NCBI GenBank assembly: GCA_958295955.1
Contig: OY282420.1
Span: forward strand, 648,236-712,235
DNA: 64,000 nucleotides
Source of the DNA: an uncultured Bryobacterales bacterium
GTDB taxonomy: Bacteria; Acidobacteriota; Terriglobia; Bryobacterales; UBA6623
Direction: 5' to 3'
In this document: positions 43,456-54,100 of the stretch, piece after piece
Layout of the letters: each line of letters begins with the position of its first letter
Numbering within the stretch: position 1 is the stretch's first letter
Notes under the pieces: model-generated
The model's database searches: none
The model's input: the letters and a program-made list of their open reading frames with translations, nothing else
What the model was told of the DNA's origin: nothing
Position numbers and translations under genes: made by a program

Positions 43456-46400
43456 ATGTACTGGAGCGCGCTACACGCCTCCGTTTTGGCGCAGGCGTTC
43501 GAAAAAGTCCTCGGGGCGCCCGAAAGCGGTTCGACGGCCTTCGCGCGCTGCTTGTCGGGCGAGGCCGCCCGCGCTCTCGCCGGGGACGAGTCGTTCGCTC
43601 CCGAAGGGTGGACGGTTTCCCGCATCGCAGATCGGGAAAGCGATCAGAAGCGGACCATCGCCGCCGACCGCGCCGTCGAAATGCGCGAGGAGAAGGGCGC
43701 TGCCGTGCTTTTCCTGGTCGATACCGAGCAGGCCGGCGCGGGCATGGACGGCATCTACAGCGCGGCGCGCGAAGTGCAGGAAGGCGAACTTTTCCAGGAA
43801 GCCGCGCGGCTGGCCGCGGGCGAAGTGACGCGCCGCTTGTCCCGCGAGTCCCGCCTATGGGCCGAGCGCGCAAGAAGTGCGGCCCGCGGGCGCGGCGGCC
43901 TCTCGCCGTGGGCGGAGTTCGATTTCCTCTGCCGCATCGCGGCACAGGGACGCCCGCCCGGCGCCTGTCTGCACCGGGTCGGGCTGTGGCCCGTCCGTGA
44001 GTCCCGAGGGGCCGAGGGGCTGAACGCGGCGGACGACCTGGCCGTTTCGCGCCTGTTCGTGGATCGCCTGCTCGGCCCGGCGGTCTCCGGCCTCTCCCCG
44101 GCCAAGCGGATCGAGTCTCTGCGGCTGCTCGACCCTTCCGCGAAACAGCTTGCCGAGCTGGAGAATTTTTTGCGCGCGGCGGCGGTGCGGCCGCTGCTCG
44201 ACGCCCTGGAGCATCTCGCCGACAAGGAGCATCTCTGGGTCAACGCCCTGCCGATCGAAACCTCCGCATCCGAGATTCAGTCGATCGAGTTGATCCCTTG
44301 GCATACCGCGAATGGCAAGATAGCCAAGTGGTCGGGATTGCAGGCCGGGGGTAGCGAACCCGAAGATCCGCCCGTTTTCATCCTGGACCCGGAAGCTACA
44401 GGCAAAAACCGCTATTCCGCTCTCGAAGTCAGGTGGAAAGCGCGCCCGGCGAACCTGGAAAAGGACGCCGCGCAATACCGCATCGCGGTTGTCAGCGACC
44501 AGCAGGAAGAACTCGCCTCCGGGCAAGTCTCCCACTCGGCGCGAAAGGAAGAAAAGTTTCGCTTCGGCAACGACGATTTCGCCGAGTTGAGCGAGGATGC
44601 GGTGATCGCGGCCAGGGTCATCGTTTCCGTTATCGGCGTCGAGTCGGTCGAGCCGCGGGAAAGCGAAGAGTTCATCATCCGCATCGGGGAAGCCCCCGGC
44701 GAAGAACCGCCCGGGGTCGGCAGGCCGGTTCGCGCGTTCAGCGAAGGGCTGATCGAACTCGAAGATCGGAAAACGATCTCGGCTCTCGTTGCTTCGCGGG
44801 GCAGCCTGCTTGCCGAGGAGAACGCTGTCCGCACCGACGCCAAGGGCTTTCTGTCGTGGCGGACGGCGAAACCGCGCAAGAGTTTTCGGGTGTTCCAGCC
44901 GCCCTTGATCCGCGAAGTGGAAAAGCAATGGGCCGCTAAGCAGGGCATGATCGGACGCTGGCGGGTCAAGGCGCGCGCTTCCGGCGAGCGCGCCAGAGCC
45001 CCGGAGTTCGTGCCTTTCGAAGCCCCGCAGGCCGCGCCCGCGGCGGTCTCCTGGGAGCGCGCGACGGAGGCAAGCCGCCGCATGGCGGAGCGGTTCGCCG
45101 CCTGCGGAGGCGGTGCCGGGCAGGTTTACGACGACAGCGAGACCAAGACCTTCGATGCGGTCAAGGAATATCTGCTGGCCTGGAGCAAGCTCCTGGAGGA
45201 CGGCGGCCCGCGTCTGGTTCTGGCCCATACGGTCGAGGTGCAGTCTCTTTCAGGGCGGACGATCGGCCTGATCGTTTTGCCCAGTCACCCACTGCGTATG
45301 GCCTGGCTGGCCGCGTACGACAATCTGCTGCTGCACACGGCTTTCGACGGGGGCAAAAAAGCGGCCCCCAACCCCAAGGAAATTCTACAGGAATGCGCCG
45401 CCCTGGACGGCGCGATGTTTCCGGCCATGCTCCCCGGATTGGAAGACGAGACTTCCTTCGTTTTCGTCGATACGCTCGGTTTCCACGCCGCGGGCATGGT
45501 CCTCGACAACGAAAAGGCGCCCAAGGCCGCCGCTGCAATCCTCTCCCGCGCACTGAACGGAACCGCTGACGAGAGCGCCGCGCCGACGGCAGGGGAAAGC
45601 GTTTCCCAGGCGTTGGCAAAAGAGATTGCCGCCTACATGGGTAGCCGCGGCGCACCGCGGCTGCTGCACGTCCACGCGCTCAAAGCCGGAGACGGCCTGA
45701 CCGTGACGCGCGCGCTCGGAGCCACCCGCAAGCTTTTCACGGGCGCCGCGGACGGTGAAGACCCTGAAGATATGGAAGCGGACGCAGGCCGCGAGCAGCC
45801 GCCGGCTTTCGTGCTCGAGTTCTATTCGCCGATCGGTCAGCGCGGCATTGCCGGGCGGTTCATCGCCGAAGCGCAGGAAAAGCGCCGCCGCGGCGCGGGC
45901 GTTTTGCCCGAAAAAGACCGCTGGATACTGGAATCCCGCAGCCTGCCCGGCGGCGTCAACCTGCCCTCGCTGCGCTGGGCGCGCAAGGACGAGCCTTATC
46001 CTCAAAAGGCCGCGCATCTGGCGCTGGCCTTCGATCTGCTGGAGCCGCGCGTCGTCGTCGAAAACGGGGCGGGGGAGAAGCCCGCCGATCCGCCGTTCCA
46101 TGCGTTCGGCCTGCTTTCCTGTCTGCGCAAGGAATACGTCCGCGAGCCGCTGCCGGCGTGGCGCGCTTCGGTCCCTCTGGCGCTCAAAGGCGAGAAACAC
46201 CCTTCGGGCCGGATGCATACCGACCGCTTGATGAGCTTGCAGCGCGTCGTGCAAAGAGCGGTCGCCCGCAACCTCGACCCCGAGGCGGAGCAGGCGCTGC
46301 TGCAAACTGAACTCCCGCCGGAAAAAGCGGAGAGCTTGCGCAAGTTGCACCGCCTGTGCGACAGGGTGATTGCCCTCGACCGCAACGCGGGCATCGAATA

Positions 46401-47262
46401 CTTCGATTCGCCGGGGGAAGACACAGAGACCTGCGGCAAACATACGGTCGATTGCATTCCGGAATTCGGCGGCCCGCAATGGGTCGTCTCGACCGGCAAT
46501 GCCGAGGAAATCCGCGATGCGGCCGCCGCCGCGCTCCAGCGGGACGGCCTCGACCGCGGGCGAGCCGCATTTCTCGTCGAGCAACTCAAGGCGTTGAGCG
46601 GACGGCTGTGCCTGCGTCTGACCGCGCAGGAGCAGCCCGTTTCAGATATCGTGGCGCTGACCTTCGGCAGGGCGCATTGCCTCGCGGAGTCCGACGGCCC
46701 GGACAGCGAGCGCCTGCCGCCCCTGGACAACGGCTTCTTTGTCCCAACGGCCGATATCCATGAACTGCTGCCGCCCCTGGAAAAGCACAAGGACGCCGCC
46801 GGCCTTATCCACGTATCGGCTGCAACGCGCAGGGCGGGATTGCGGTTCCGTTTTATCAGGGCGAAGCATCGCCGGCGCCTTCGCGAGGCGCGCGACCCGC
46901 AGACGCTGAACGACATGCACAAGCAGATCGAAGCCCTGCGCAAGGAGTGGGACAAATGGAGCGGCGTCGAAGGCGTTTGCGGCGCCTTCCGCGCCGTTCG
47001 CCGGGCAAAGCTCGCCCGCGTGCTGCGTTTTTACAACGAAAGAGCGCGCCGGCATTACCTCGAGCAAGACGGATACGCGCTCCTCGCCTCCGAAATCGAC
47101 CGCATGATCGAAAAAGGCGGCGAGTACGGCTTCGACGGCAGGCCGGGAGGGGATCAAGTGTGGATTTTCTGTCCTGAATACGCCGGGGAACGCCCCCTGC
47201 GCATCTCTCCCGAGAGATGGAGCGCGCACATCTTCCTGTTCGGCCCGGGGCGGATAAGCTGA
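43456..47262 (+). CDS. Large uncharacterised protein, third gene of putative defence operon (1268 aa)
   Basis: Begins 1 bp after the preceding gene. No signal peptide and no Walker A motif. Notable parts: LPSHPLRMAWLAAYDNLLLH near residue 608, a motif I associate with DptH-type proteins; FYSPIGQRGIAGRF near 795; and a C-terminal stretch with FRFIRAKHRRRL near 1131-1142, where related proteins appear to have a PD-(D/E)xK-like IExK strand (Glu replaced here). The protein ends at WSAHIFLFGPGRIS, wording that looks like the lead-in to a further domain, so the C-terminus may have been lost. Expected role: DNA-binding or effector subunit acting with the two upstream proteins. This assignment is inference. 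Confidence 0.7.
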   Translation: MYWSALHASVLAQAFEKVLGAPESGSTAFARCLSGEAARALAGDESFAPEGWTVSRIADRESDQKRTIAADRAVEMREEKGAAVLFLVDTEQAGAGMDGIYSAAREVQEGELFQEAARLAAGEVTRRLSRESRLWAERARSAARGRGGLSPWAEFDFLCRIAAQGRPPGACLHRVGLWPVRESRGAEGLNAADDLAVSRLFVDRLLGPAVSGLSPAKRIESLRLLDPSAKQLAELENFLRAAAVRPLLDALEHLADKEHLWVNALPIETSASEIQSIELIPWHTANGKIAKWSGLQAGGSEPEDPPVFILDPEATGKNRYSALEVRWKARPANLEKDAAQYRIAVVSDQQEELASGQVSHSARKEEKFRFGNDDFAELSEDAVIAARVIVSVIGVESVEPRESEEFIIRIGEAPGEEPPGVGRPVRAFSEGLIELEDRKTISALVASRGSLLAEENAVRTDAKGFLSWRTAKPRKSFRVFQPPLIREVEKQWAAKQGMIGRWRVKARASGERARAPEFVPFEAPQAAPAAVSWERATEASRRMAERFAACGGGAGQVYDDSETKTFDAVKEYLLAWSKLLEDGGPRLVLAHTVEVQSLSGRTIGLIVLPSHPLRMAWLAAYDNLLLHTAFDGGKKAAPNPKEILQECAALDGAMFPAMLPGLEDETSFVFVDTLGFHAAGMVLDNEKAPKAAAAILSRALNGTADESAAPTAGESVSQALAKEIAAYMGSRGAPRLLHVHALKAGDGLTVTRALGATRKLFTGAADGEDPEDMEADAGREQPPAFVLEFYSPIGQRGIAGRFIAEAQEKRRRGAGVLPEKDRWILESRSLPGGVNLPSLRWARKDEPYPQKAAHLALAFDLLEPRVVVENGAGEKPADPPFHAFGLLSCLRKEYVREPLPAWRASVPLALKGEKHPSGRMHTDRLMSLQRVVQRAVARNLDPEAEQALLQTELPPEKAESLRKLHRLCDRVIALDRNAGIEYFDSPGEDTETCGKHTVDCIPEFGGPQWVVSTGNAEEIRDAAAAALQRDGLDRGRAAFLVEQLKALSGRLCLRLTAQEQPVSDIVALTFGRAHCLAESDGPDSERLPPLDNGFFVPTADIHELLPPLEKHKDAAGLIHVSAATRRAGLRFRFIRAKHRRRLREARDPQTLNDMHKQIEALRKEWDKWSGVEGVCGAFRAVRRAKLARVLRFYNERARRHYLEQDGYALLASEIDRMIEKGGEYGFDGRPGGDQVWIFCPEYAGERPLRISPERWSAHIFLFGPGRIS

Positions 47263-47265
47263 AGT

Positions 47266-48360
47266 GTGCCCGCGCCCGCGACTTACCCTTCAATCTGTGT
47301 TGCGGCGCAGGCACGGGGGCGCGGCCCGGACCTTTCCGGGCAGACCCTGCGGGACTATCAACTGCTCGTCAACGTCTCCGAGCGGGAAGCGTTGGAGCGT
47401 TCGCGGGCGCCGTATTTCCTGTGGCTGGCCGGCGGCGCGGCGCTCAAGCCGCAGACGCTCGAAGAATGCGCGTGGGGCTTGCAGGACGCCGATTGGGTGA
47501 CTTGGCTCGACACCGGAACGGCGCCGCCGCCCTCGCTGCGGCGTTGCGCCGGGCCGCTGGGGGTCTCGCGGCGGGTGCTGGAGCAGCCCGAGTCGAAGCG
47601 CAGCGGCCGCGTGCGCCGCTTGCCCTGGAAATGCCGCGTGGACCCGGGCGCGCGGCCGCCGCTCCCCGTCCCGTCCGCGCCGCCCGCTCTGCGCTCGTCT
47701 CCACCCCCCACTAGTTCGATTGCGCTGCGCGTCAAGGAACGCCTGAACGCGCTTGCCGGCAGACCGCTCTTCGACCTCGGCCCTTATCTCGCCTCGCGGC
47801 CGCGCGCGGCGCTGATCGCGGGCCGGCTCGTCGAGCCCCTGGACTACACGCTTCCGCCAAAGGGGCCGCGCAAGCGCCTCGGCATCTTCATCCGGAACTC
47901 CGAGGCCGGCGCGCTCGTTGAGATCGCGGGGCAAGTGGACCGCTCGCGCGTCGAAATCATCGCCGCCGGCCCGCGCAGCGGTCTAGCCGGCGCGGACCAC
48001 GTTTACGACGCCGCCAACCTTGCGCCGCCCAAGTTGACCGCGAAATTGCTGTATTCCCTGGCGCTGAATTGGGAGTTCGACGCCTTGCTCATACAGGGCG
48101 TGCCGGAAGCCTATGCGCTGCTTCCCGCTCTCAAGGAAAAGCTCCCCGGTCTGCGCGCGGCGGACGTGCTGCACGGCGGCGAAGATTGGGATTTGTTCTC
48201 GGCCTCGCTCGATGTCGACGACTGCCTCGACCGCCGGGGGGCGCTCTCTGAGACAGTGAAAGACCGCCTGTGGGCAATGAACGTTCCCGCAGAACGCATC
48301 GTTCTCATTTCCAACGAGCGCTGCCGCGCTTTGCCGGCAGCTTTGCTGGAGGATCGCTGA
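47266..48360 (+). CDS. Truncated glycosyltransferase remnant (364 aa)
   Basis: Starts at GTG 47266, 3 bp after the defence operon. Residues ~25-60 (VNVSEREALERSRAPYFLWL) resemble the middle of a GT-A glycosyltransferase; residues ~180-364 (RLGIFIRNSEAGALVEIAGQ, LPGLRAADVLHGGEDW, VPAERIVLISNERC) resemble the N-terminal Rossmann half of a GT4-type enzyme. The start of the GT-A part and the nucleotide-sugar-binding half of GT4 are missing. The first ~20 residues are of unrelated composition. It is probably a decayed gene that happens to remain open; activity is doubtful. Confidence 0.5.
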   Translation: MPAPATYPSICVAAQARGRGPDLSGQTLRDYQLLVNVSEREALERSRAPYFLWLAGGAALKPQTLEECAWGLQDADWVTWLDTGTAPPPSLRRCAGPLGVSRRVLEQPESKRSGRVRRLPWKCRVDPGARPPLPVPSAPPALRSSPPPTSSIALRVKERLNALAGRPLFDLGPYLASRPRAALIAGRLVEPLDYTLPPKGPRKRLGIFIRNSEAGALVEIAGQVDRSRVEIIAAGPRSGLAGADHVYDAANLAPPKLTAKLLYSLALNWEFDALLIQGVPEAYALLPALKEKLPGLRAADVLHGGEDWDLFSASLDVDDCLDRRGALSETVKDRLWAMNVPAERIVLISNERCRALPAALLEDR

Positions 48361-48374
48361 CGCGCCGCCGGCGC

Positions 48375-49550
48375 CTACAGCCCTTCCTCTTTCGCCAAGA
48401 TCTCCTTCATGATCTCCGACGTGCCCGCGCCGATGGTATAGAGCCGCACGTCGCGCCAGATGCGCCCGATCGGGTATTCCGTGGTGTAGCCGAAGCCCCC
48501 GAAGATCTGCTGGCAGTCGTATGTCAGGCGCTGGGCAAGCTCGGTGGCGAAGAGCTTGGCCATGGTGATCTCGCGCTGCGCCTGCTTGCCGCCGTTCATC
48601 CGCTCGACGGCATGGTAGGTCAGTTGGCGGGAAGCCTCCACGCTCGCCAGATGCTCGGCGAACCTGTGCCGCCAGACCTGGAAGCTGCCTACCGGTTGCC
48701 CGAACGCATGGCGCTCCTTGCCGTAGCGGACGGCCAACTCGAGCGCGCGGTCCATGAGCGCGTTGGTCATCAGCGCGGTCGCCAACCGCTCGCCCTGGAA
48801 ATGCTCCATGATGTAGTAGAAGCCTTGATTCCTTTCGCCCAGGATGTAGCGCTTGGGGATGCGGCACTCGTCGAAGAAAAGCTCGCAGGTGTCGGAAGCC
48901 GCGTTGCCGACTTTCTTGAGCTTCCTGCCAACCCGGTAGCCCTTGACGCCGGTCGGGAAAACCACCATCGAGATGCCCTTGTGGCGGTGCTCGGCGGTGC
49001 GCACGGCGAGCAGGATGTAGTCCGCCGTTGCGCCGTTGGTGATCCACAGTTTTTGTCCGCTGATGACCAGGTCGCCGCCGTCCTCGCGCGCCGCGGTGCG
49101 CATGGCGGCGACGTCGGAGCCGCAGCCGGGCTCGCTGATGCCGAGCGCCCCGACCGACTCGCCCGCCACCGCCGGCCGCATGAATTCGCGCTTGATCTCG
49201 TCCGAGCCGAGCTTGTCGAGCAGCGGGATCGCCAGGTCCATCTGGTCGAGCAGTCCGATGTTGAGGCTGGGAAAATCGGTGTAACGCAGCGCGTCGTAGG
49301 CTGCCGCCGAGGCCCACCAGTCCATGCCGGCGCCGCCGTGGGCGGGGTCGATGCGGATGCCGAACAGGCCCAGATCGGCGGCCTTGCGGAAGAGTTCCCG
49401 CGGGTACTCGCCGGCGTCCTCCCATTCGTGCGCGTAGGGGGCCACCTCTTCCAGGCAGAAGCGCTTCACCGAGGCGCGGAAAAGCTCGTGCTCCTCGGTA
49501 AAAGGGGGATACGGGGCCGGGTCGGCGGCGCTGCGGTCGGTCGCGGTCAT
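48375..49550 (-). CDS. Acyl-CoA dehydrogenase (391 aa)
   Basis: FAD enzyme that oxidises acyl-CoA to enoyl-CoA. Seen are [18 protein letters not shown] and [11 protein letters not shown] (FAD and substrate region) and the C-terminal [20 protein letters not shown] ... [13 protein letters not shown]. Length is typical. ATG 49550 starts [10 protein letters not shown]; the frame is open farther upstream without family similarity. The substrate class (short, branched or aryl) cannot be read from the sequence. No beta-oxidation partner is adjacent; it converges with the glycosyltransferase remnant and diverges from the CDF exporter. Confidence 0.92.
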   Translation of the reverse strand: MTATDRSAADPAPYPPFTEEHELFRASVKRFCLEEVAPYAHEWEDAGEYPRELFRKAADLGLFGIRIDPAHGGAGMDWWASAAAYDALRYTDFPSLNIGLLDQMDLAIPLLDKLGSDEIKREFMRPAVAGESVGALGISEPGCGSDVAAMRTAAREDGGDLVISGQKLWITNGATADYILLAVRTAEHRHKGISMVVFPTGVKGYRVGRKLKKVGNAASDTCELFFDECRIPKRYILGERNQGFYYIMEHFQGERLATALMTNALMDRALELAVRYGKERHAFGQPVGSFQVWRHRFAEHLASVEASRQLTYHAVERMNGGKQAQREITMAKLFATELAQRLTYDCQQIFGGFGYTTEYPIGRIWRDVRLYTIGAGTSEIMKEILAKEEGL

Positions 49551-49637
49551 GGGCGCTGACTCGATTATAGGACTCCGGCGAATCGGGGTGGGCCGGGTCG
49601 AGCGCATGCGCGCCGGAGCGGCTAAGATAGGGAGATC

Positions 49638-50534
49638 GTGCATACGCACGCCCACAACCGCCTGACCGGACGCAAGCTGGCGATTTCGCTTTGGGTCACG
49701 GCCGCCTTCATCGTCATCGAGTTTGCCGCCGGCATCCGCGCCGACAGTCTGGCGCTGCTCTCCGACGCCGGCCACAACTTCACCGACGCGCTGGCTCTGG
49801 GCCTCGCCTGGCTTGCCGTTTGGCTGCAAGCCCGGCCTCCCGACGAATCGAAGACCTTCGGCTATCACCGCGCCGGCGTCCTGGCGGCTTTCGTCAACGC
49901 GCTCACGCTGGTCGTGTTGGCGCTGTTCATCTTCTACGAGAGCTACGAACGCTTTGCGGCGCCGCGCGTGGTTCAGGAAGACATCATGATCGCCGTCGCG
50001 GCCGCCGGCTTGGTGGTGAACGTCGTCGTGATGATCGCGTTGCATGCCGACAGCAAGCGCGACCTCAACATCCGCGGCGCCTTCATGCACATGCTGGGCG
50101 ACGCGCTTTCGTCGCTGGGCATCATCGCCGGCGGATTCGCCATCGCCGCCACGGGGCTGCCCTGGATCGACCCGCTGCTCTCAGTGCTGATCGCCGTGTT
50201 GATTCTTTGGAGCGGCTGGGGCATCGTTCGGGAATCCCTGAACATTCTGCTGGAGGGACTGCCCCGCGGCATGATCCGCGACGAAGTGCATAGTTCGCTG
50301 TGCGGCGTGGAGGGCGTCATCGACGTTCACGACCTGCACATCTGGAGCCTGTCGTCGCATTCGCACGCGCTAAGCTGTCACGCCGTTATCGCCGACCGGC
50401 CGCTGTCATCCTCCGCGGCGATCCTCGAACGCATCAATCACGTTCTGGAAACCCGCTTCGACATCCACCATGCGACCGTGCAATTCGAGCACCGGCGCTG
50501 CGAACGCTCGGAGGAAATCTGCTCCGAACGCTAG
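49638..50534 (+). CDS. Cation diffusion facilitator metal exporter (298 aa)
   Basis: Six-helix CDF transporter for divalent metal (usually zinc, cobalt or cadmium) out of the cytoplasm by proton exchange. Metal-site motifs are [10 protein letters not shown] in helix 2 and [11 protein letters not shown] in helix 5, followed by the cytoplasmic domain ([20 protein letters not shown]). It has a short His-containing N-terminus (MHTHAHN) from GTG 49638. It is a CzcD/ZitB-type single-gene exporter; no metal regulator is seen beside it. It converges with rpiB with a 27-bp gap. Confidence 0.93.
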   Translation: MHTHAHNRLTGRKLAISLWVTAAFIVIEFAAGIRADSLALLSDAGHNFTDALALGLAWLAVWLQARPPDESKTFGYHRAGVLAAFVNALTLVVLALFIFYESYERFAAPRVVQEDIMIAVAAAGLVVNVVVMIALHADSKRDLNIRGAFMHMLGDALSSLGIIAGGFAIAATGLPWIDPLLSVLIAVLILWSGWGIVRESLNILLEGLPRGMIRDEVHSSLCGVEGVIDVHDLHIWSLSSHSHALSCHAVIADRPLSSSAAILERINHVLETRFDIHHATVQFEHRRCERSEEICSER

Positions 50535-50561
50535 AAAACGCCGGCGCGGGCCGCAAACGCC

Positions 50562-51011
50562 TCATCCCTTCTCTTCCGCTTCCAGCACCTTATTCAGCCG
50601 CCGCCTGTGCCGCTCCTCTGTGCCGGCGCGCGCCGTCAGAAAGGCCGCGGCCACTTCCCAGGCCAGGGCCGCTCCGATGATCCGCCCGCCGAGGCAGAGC
50701 ACGTTCATAGCGTCGTGCTCGACGCCCTGCCGGGCCGAATAGGTGTCGTGGCAAAGGCAGGCGCGGACGCCCTTGCGCTTGTTCGCCGCCACGCAGGCGC
50801 CGACGCCGCTGCCGCAAACGACAATGCCGCGCTGCGCCTCTCCGCGGCGCACTTTCTCCGCGACCGCGCCCGCGAAATCGGGGTAGTCGTCGGCGGCGTC
50901 GAAGGCGTAAGCGCCCACGTCCGCCAGTTCGTATCCGGCGGCCGCGAGCTTTTCGGCAAGCGTGCGCTTGAGCTCGAAACCGGCATGGTCGGCCCCGATC
51001 GCAATTTTCAT
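50562..51011 (-). CDS. rpiB: Ribose 5-phosphate isomerase B (149 aa)
   Basis: Interconverts ribose 5-phosphate and ribulose 5-phosphate. Family blocks are clear: MKIAIGADHAGFELKRTL, VVCGSGVGACVAANK with the active-site Cys and anion loop, and CHDTYSARQGVEHDAMNVLC. The length and start at ATG 51011 are normal. Monocistronic; transcribed away from the TonB-dependent receptor gene at right. Confidence 0.94.
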   Translation of the reverse strand: MKIAIGADHAGFELKRTLAEKLAAAGYELADVGAYAFDAADDYPDFAGAVAEKVRRGEAQRGIVVCGSGVGACVAANKRKGVRACLCHDTYSARQGVEHDAMNVLCLGGRIIGAALAWEVAAAFLTARAGTEERHRRRLNKVLEAEEKG

Positions 51012-51145
51012 AAGCGTTCGATTGTACCCCTTCCCACCGGGCGGAGAGCAATGCGCCGGCGCGATTTCTTGAGCTCTCCGCTATCTGCCGGCGCCCGTGT
51101 TCTTATACTGAAGACATTCTCGGCGTTCGAGGCGCGCCGCCAACC

Positions 51146-54100
51146 TTGCAATCCACTATCCGCTATCGGCTATCCGCCAAGTTCTTCGCTCTCGCTCCGG
51201 CGCTCGCGGTCTGCGTCCTGCTTGCGCCACGGGCGCGGCCGCAAAGCTCTGCCGGGCGGCTCTCCGGCACGGTCGTCGATGCGACTGGAGCGGCCATTCC
51301 CGGCGCTTCGGTGCTCGTCCGCAACGAATCCACCGGAGTCGAGCTGCAACTTGAATCCAACGCCGCGGGCGGCTACACTGCCGTTTCACTGCCGGCGGTT
51401 TTGTACGCGTTGGAAATTTCGGCGGACGGCTTCAGCAGTCAAATCCTGCGGGGCATCAAAGTCGATGTCGCCGCCGAGACCGCGGTCCCGCCGGTCGCCT
51501 TGCAGGTGGGCGCGGCCGACTTCGCCATCGAAGTCGTCGCTTTGGCCGGCGGCGTCCAATCCGCCAACGCCGAGCTGACCAAAACGGTCACGCAATCGCA
51601 GATCGACAATCTGCCGATCATCGGACGCAACCCGCTCGACCTGGTCGGCTTGCAGGCCGGCGTCAACTATTCGGGCGCCGTGCCGACCACCATCAACGGA
51701 CAGCGCACCTCGTCCAGCAACGTCACCTTCGACGGCATCAACATTCAGGACAACTTCATCCGCACCAACAGCCTCGACTATCTCCCCAACCGCGCCACCA
51801 TCGATCAGGTCGCCGAGTTCACGCTGACCACCCAGAACGGCAACGCCGCGGGCAGCGGCGGCTCGTCGCAGGTCAACTTCGTCTCCCGCGCGGGGGGAAC
51901 CGAGTTCCACGGAAACTTCTACGGGCACAATCGCAATTCCGCTCTTTCCGCCAACGAGTGGTTCAGCAACCGTGACGGCCTCGACAAGCCTTTTCTCAAC
52001 CGCTGGCAGGCGGGCGCCTCGCTGGGCGGCCCGCTGATCGAAAACCGGCTGTTTTTTTACGCGAACTACGAAGCGTTCCGCGAGCGCGCCGACACCCTGG
52101 TCAATGAGGTCGTGCTCACCGCGGCGGCCCGCCGCGGCATTTATACCTACGTCGGCAACGACGAGCGCAAGCACATCGTCAACGTGCTCAACATGCAGGG
52201 ACTGACCGTCGATCCTCAGGCGCAGACCCTGCTCGACGCAATCCCCGGCCCGGAAAGCATCAACAATTTCGACGTCGGCGACAGCGACGGCGCCATCGTC
52301 CGCAACACCGCCGGCTACCGTTTTCTCTCGAACGACGACAGCAACCGCGACTCCGTGCTGAGCCGCTTCGATCTGGCCGCCGACGACCGCAGCCAGTTCA
52401 GCGGCACGTACCAGTTCACGCGCGAGGACAACGACCGTCCCGACATCGAAGCCGGCTTTCACGCCGACCCCGTCGTCAGGGACTTCGGACGCACCCAACT
52501 GGTCTCCATCGGCTGGCGCTGGAGCCCCGGGCCGCGCTGGTCGAACGAATTACGCGGCGGGTTCAACTTGTCGCCCGGCGATTTCCGCAATTTCGAAAAC
52601 CGCGGCGCGGCGGACATCGGCGGGTTCCTGTTCACCAACCCTGTCGTCAACTTCGACAACCAGGGGCGCAACACCGACACGTTCAACCTGATGGACAACG
52701 CCTCGGTCATCCGCGGCAAGCATTCCCTGCGCTTCGGCTTCTGGTCGCAACGCGTGCTCGTCGAGAGCTTCAACTTCAATGGCGTCCGCCCAGCGTTCGA
52801 CATCGGCATCAGTCTGGACAGCCCGTTCCCGCTCGGCAGCCGCAATTTTCCCGGCGGAGCGAGCGGCGGACAGATCGCCCGCGCGGAAGACCTGCTGGCG
52901 ACCCTCGCGGGAATCCTCGGCTCGGCCGAGCAGACGTCCAACATCCGCGACCAGACCTCCGGTTTCGTGCCCGGCCTGGAACTGCGCCGCCGTTACAGTT
53001 TCAACAGCCTCGCGGCCTACGTCAGCGACAACTGGAAAATCGCCCCGCGCCTGACGGTCGAGCTCGGCCTGCGCTGGGACTACCAGGGCCGCTTCAACGA
53101 GCGCGGCGGCCTCATGCTCAGCCCCGTCGAGGGCTCCGGCGGACTGATCGAAACGCTGCTGAGCGACGCCGTGCTCGATTTCGCAGGACCCGGCTCCGGG
53201 CGCACCCTCTACAACCGCGACTTCAATAATTTTGCGCCGAACTTCGGCATCGCTTACGACCCGTTCGGCGCCGGCAAGACGGTCATCCGCGCCGGCTACG
53301 GCATTCACTTCGTGAACGACGAAATCGTGGGCGCCGCGCGCAACGCGGTCGATGCCAACGACGGCTTGGTCGGCCGCTTCAGCGATCCCTCGACCGCGCT
53401 GTTCCTGAGCGATCCCCTGCCCGATCTTCCCGTACCCGAGTTCAAGGTGCCCCGCACGGCCGCCGAAAATTTCGCCGCCGATCCCTACGCGGCCATTTTC
53501 GGCATCGACCCCAACCTGCGCACGCCCTACGTCCAGGAATGGCAATTCAGCATCCAACACGAGATTCTGCCGGGGACCATCGTCGAAGCGCGCTACCTGG
53601 GGAACAAGGGGACGAAGCTGCTGCGCGGTTTCGATTACAACCAGGTCGATATTTTCTCCAACGGGTATTTCGACGACTTCCAGCGCGCCCGCTCCAACGG
53701 TTTCCTGGCCCTTGCGGCGAGCGGGGAGTTCAACCCGCAGTTCGATGCGCAAGTGGCGGGCAGCCAACCTTTGACGTTTTTCCCTCTTCTGCCGTCCGGA
53801 GGCGTGCTAACGCACCCGACGATTCAGGGACTGATTCGCAGCGGCCAGCCCGGAAGCTTGGCCGGACTCTACATCGTCAACCGGCTGACCGACGCCGATG
53901 CGGATTTTCGCCGCAACCGCGCCGCGCTTCCGGCCGATATGGTCACCAATTTCTCCAACAGCAGCTACCACGCGCTGCAACTCGAAATCGGCCGGCGATC
54001 CCGCAAAGGTCTCGGCTATCAACTCAACTACTCGTTTTCGAAAGTGCTTACCGATTCCAGCGGCGTCAGCCAGGTTCGCTTCGATCCCTTCCTCGACATC

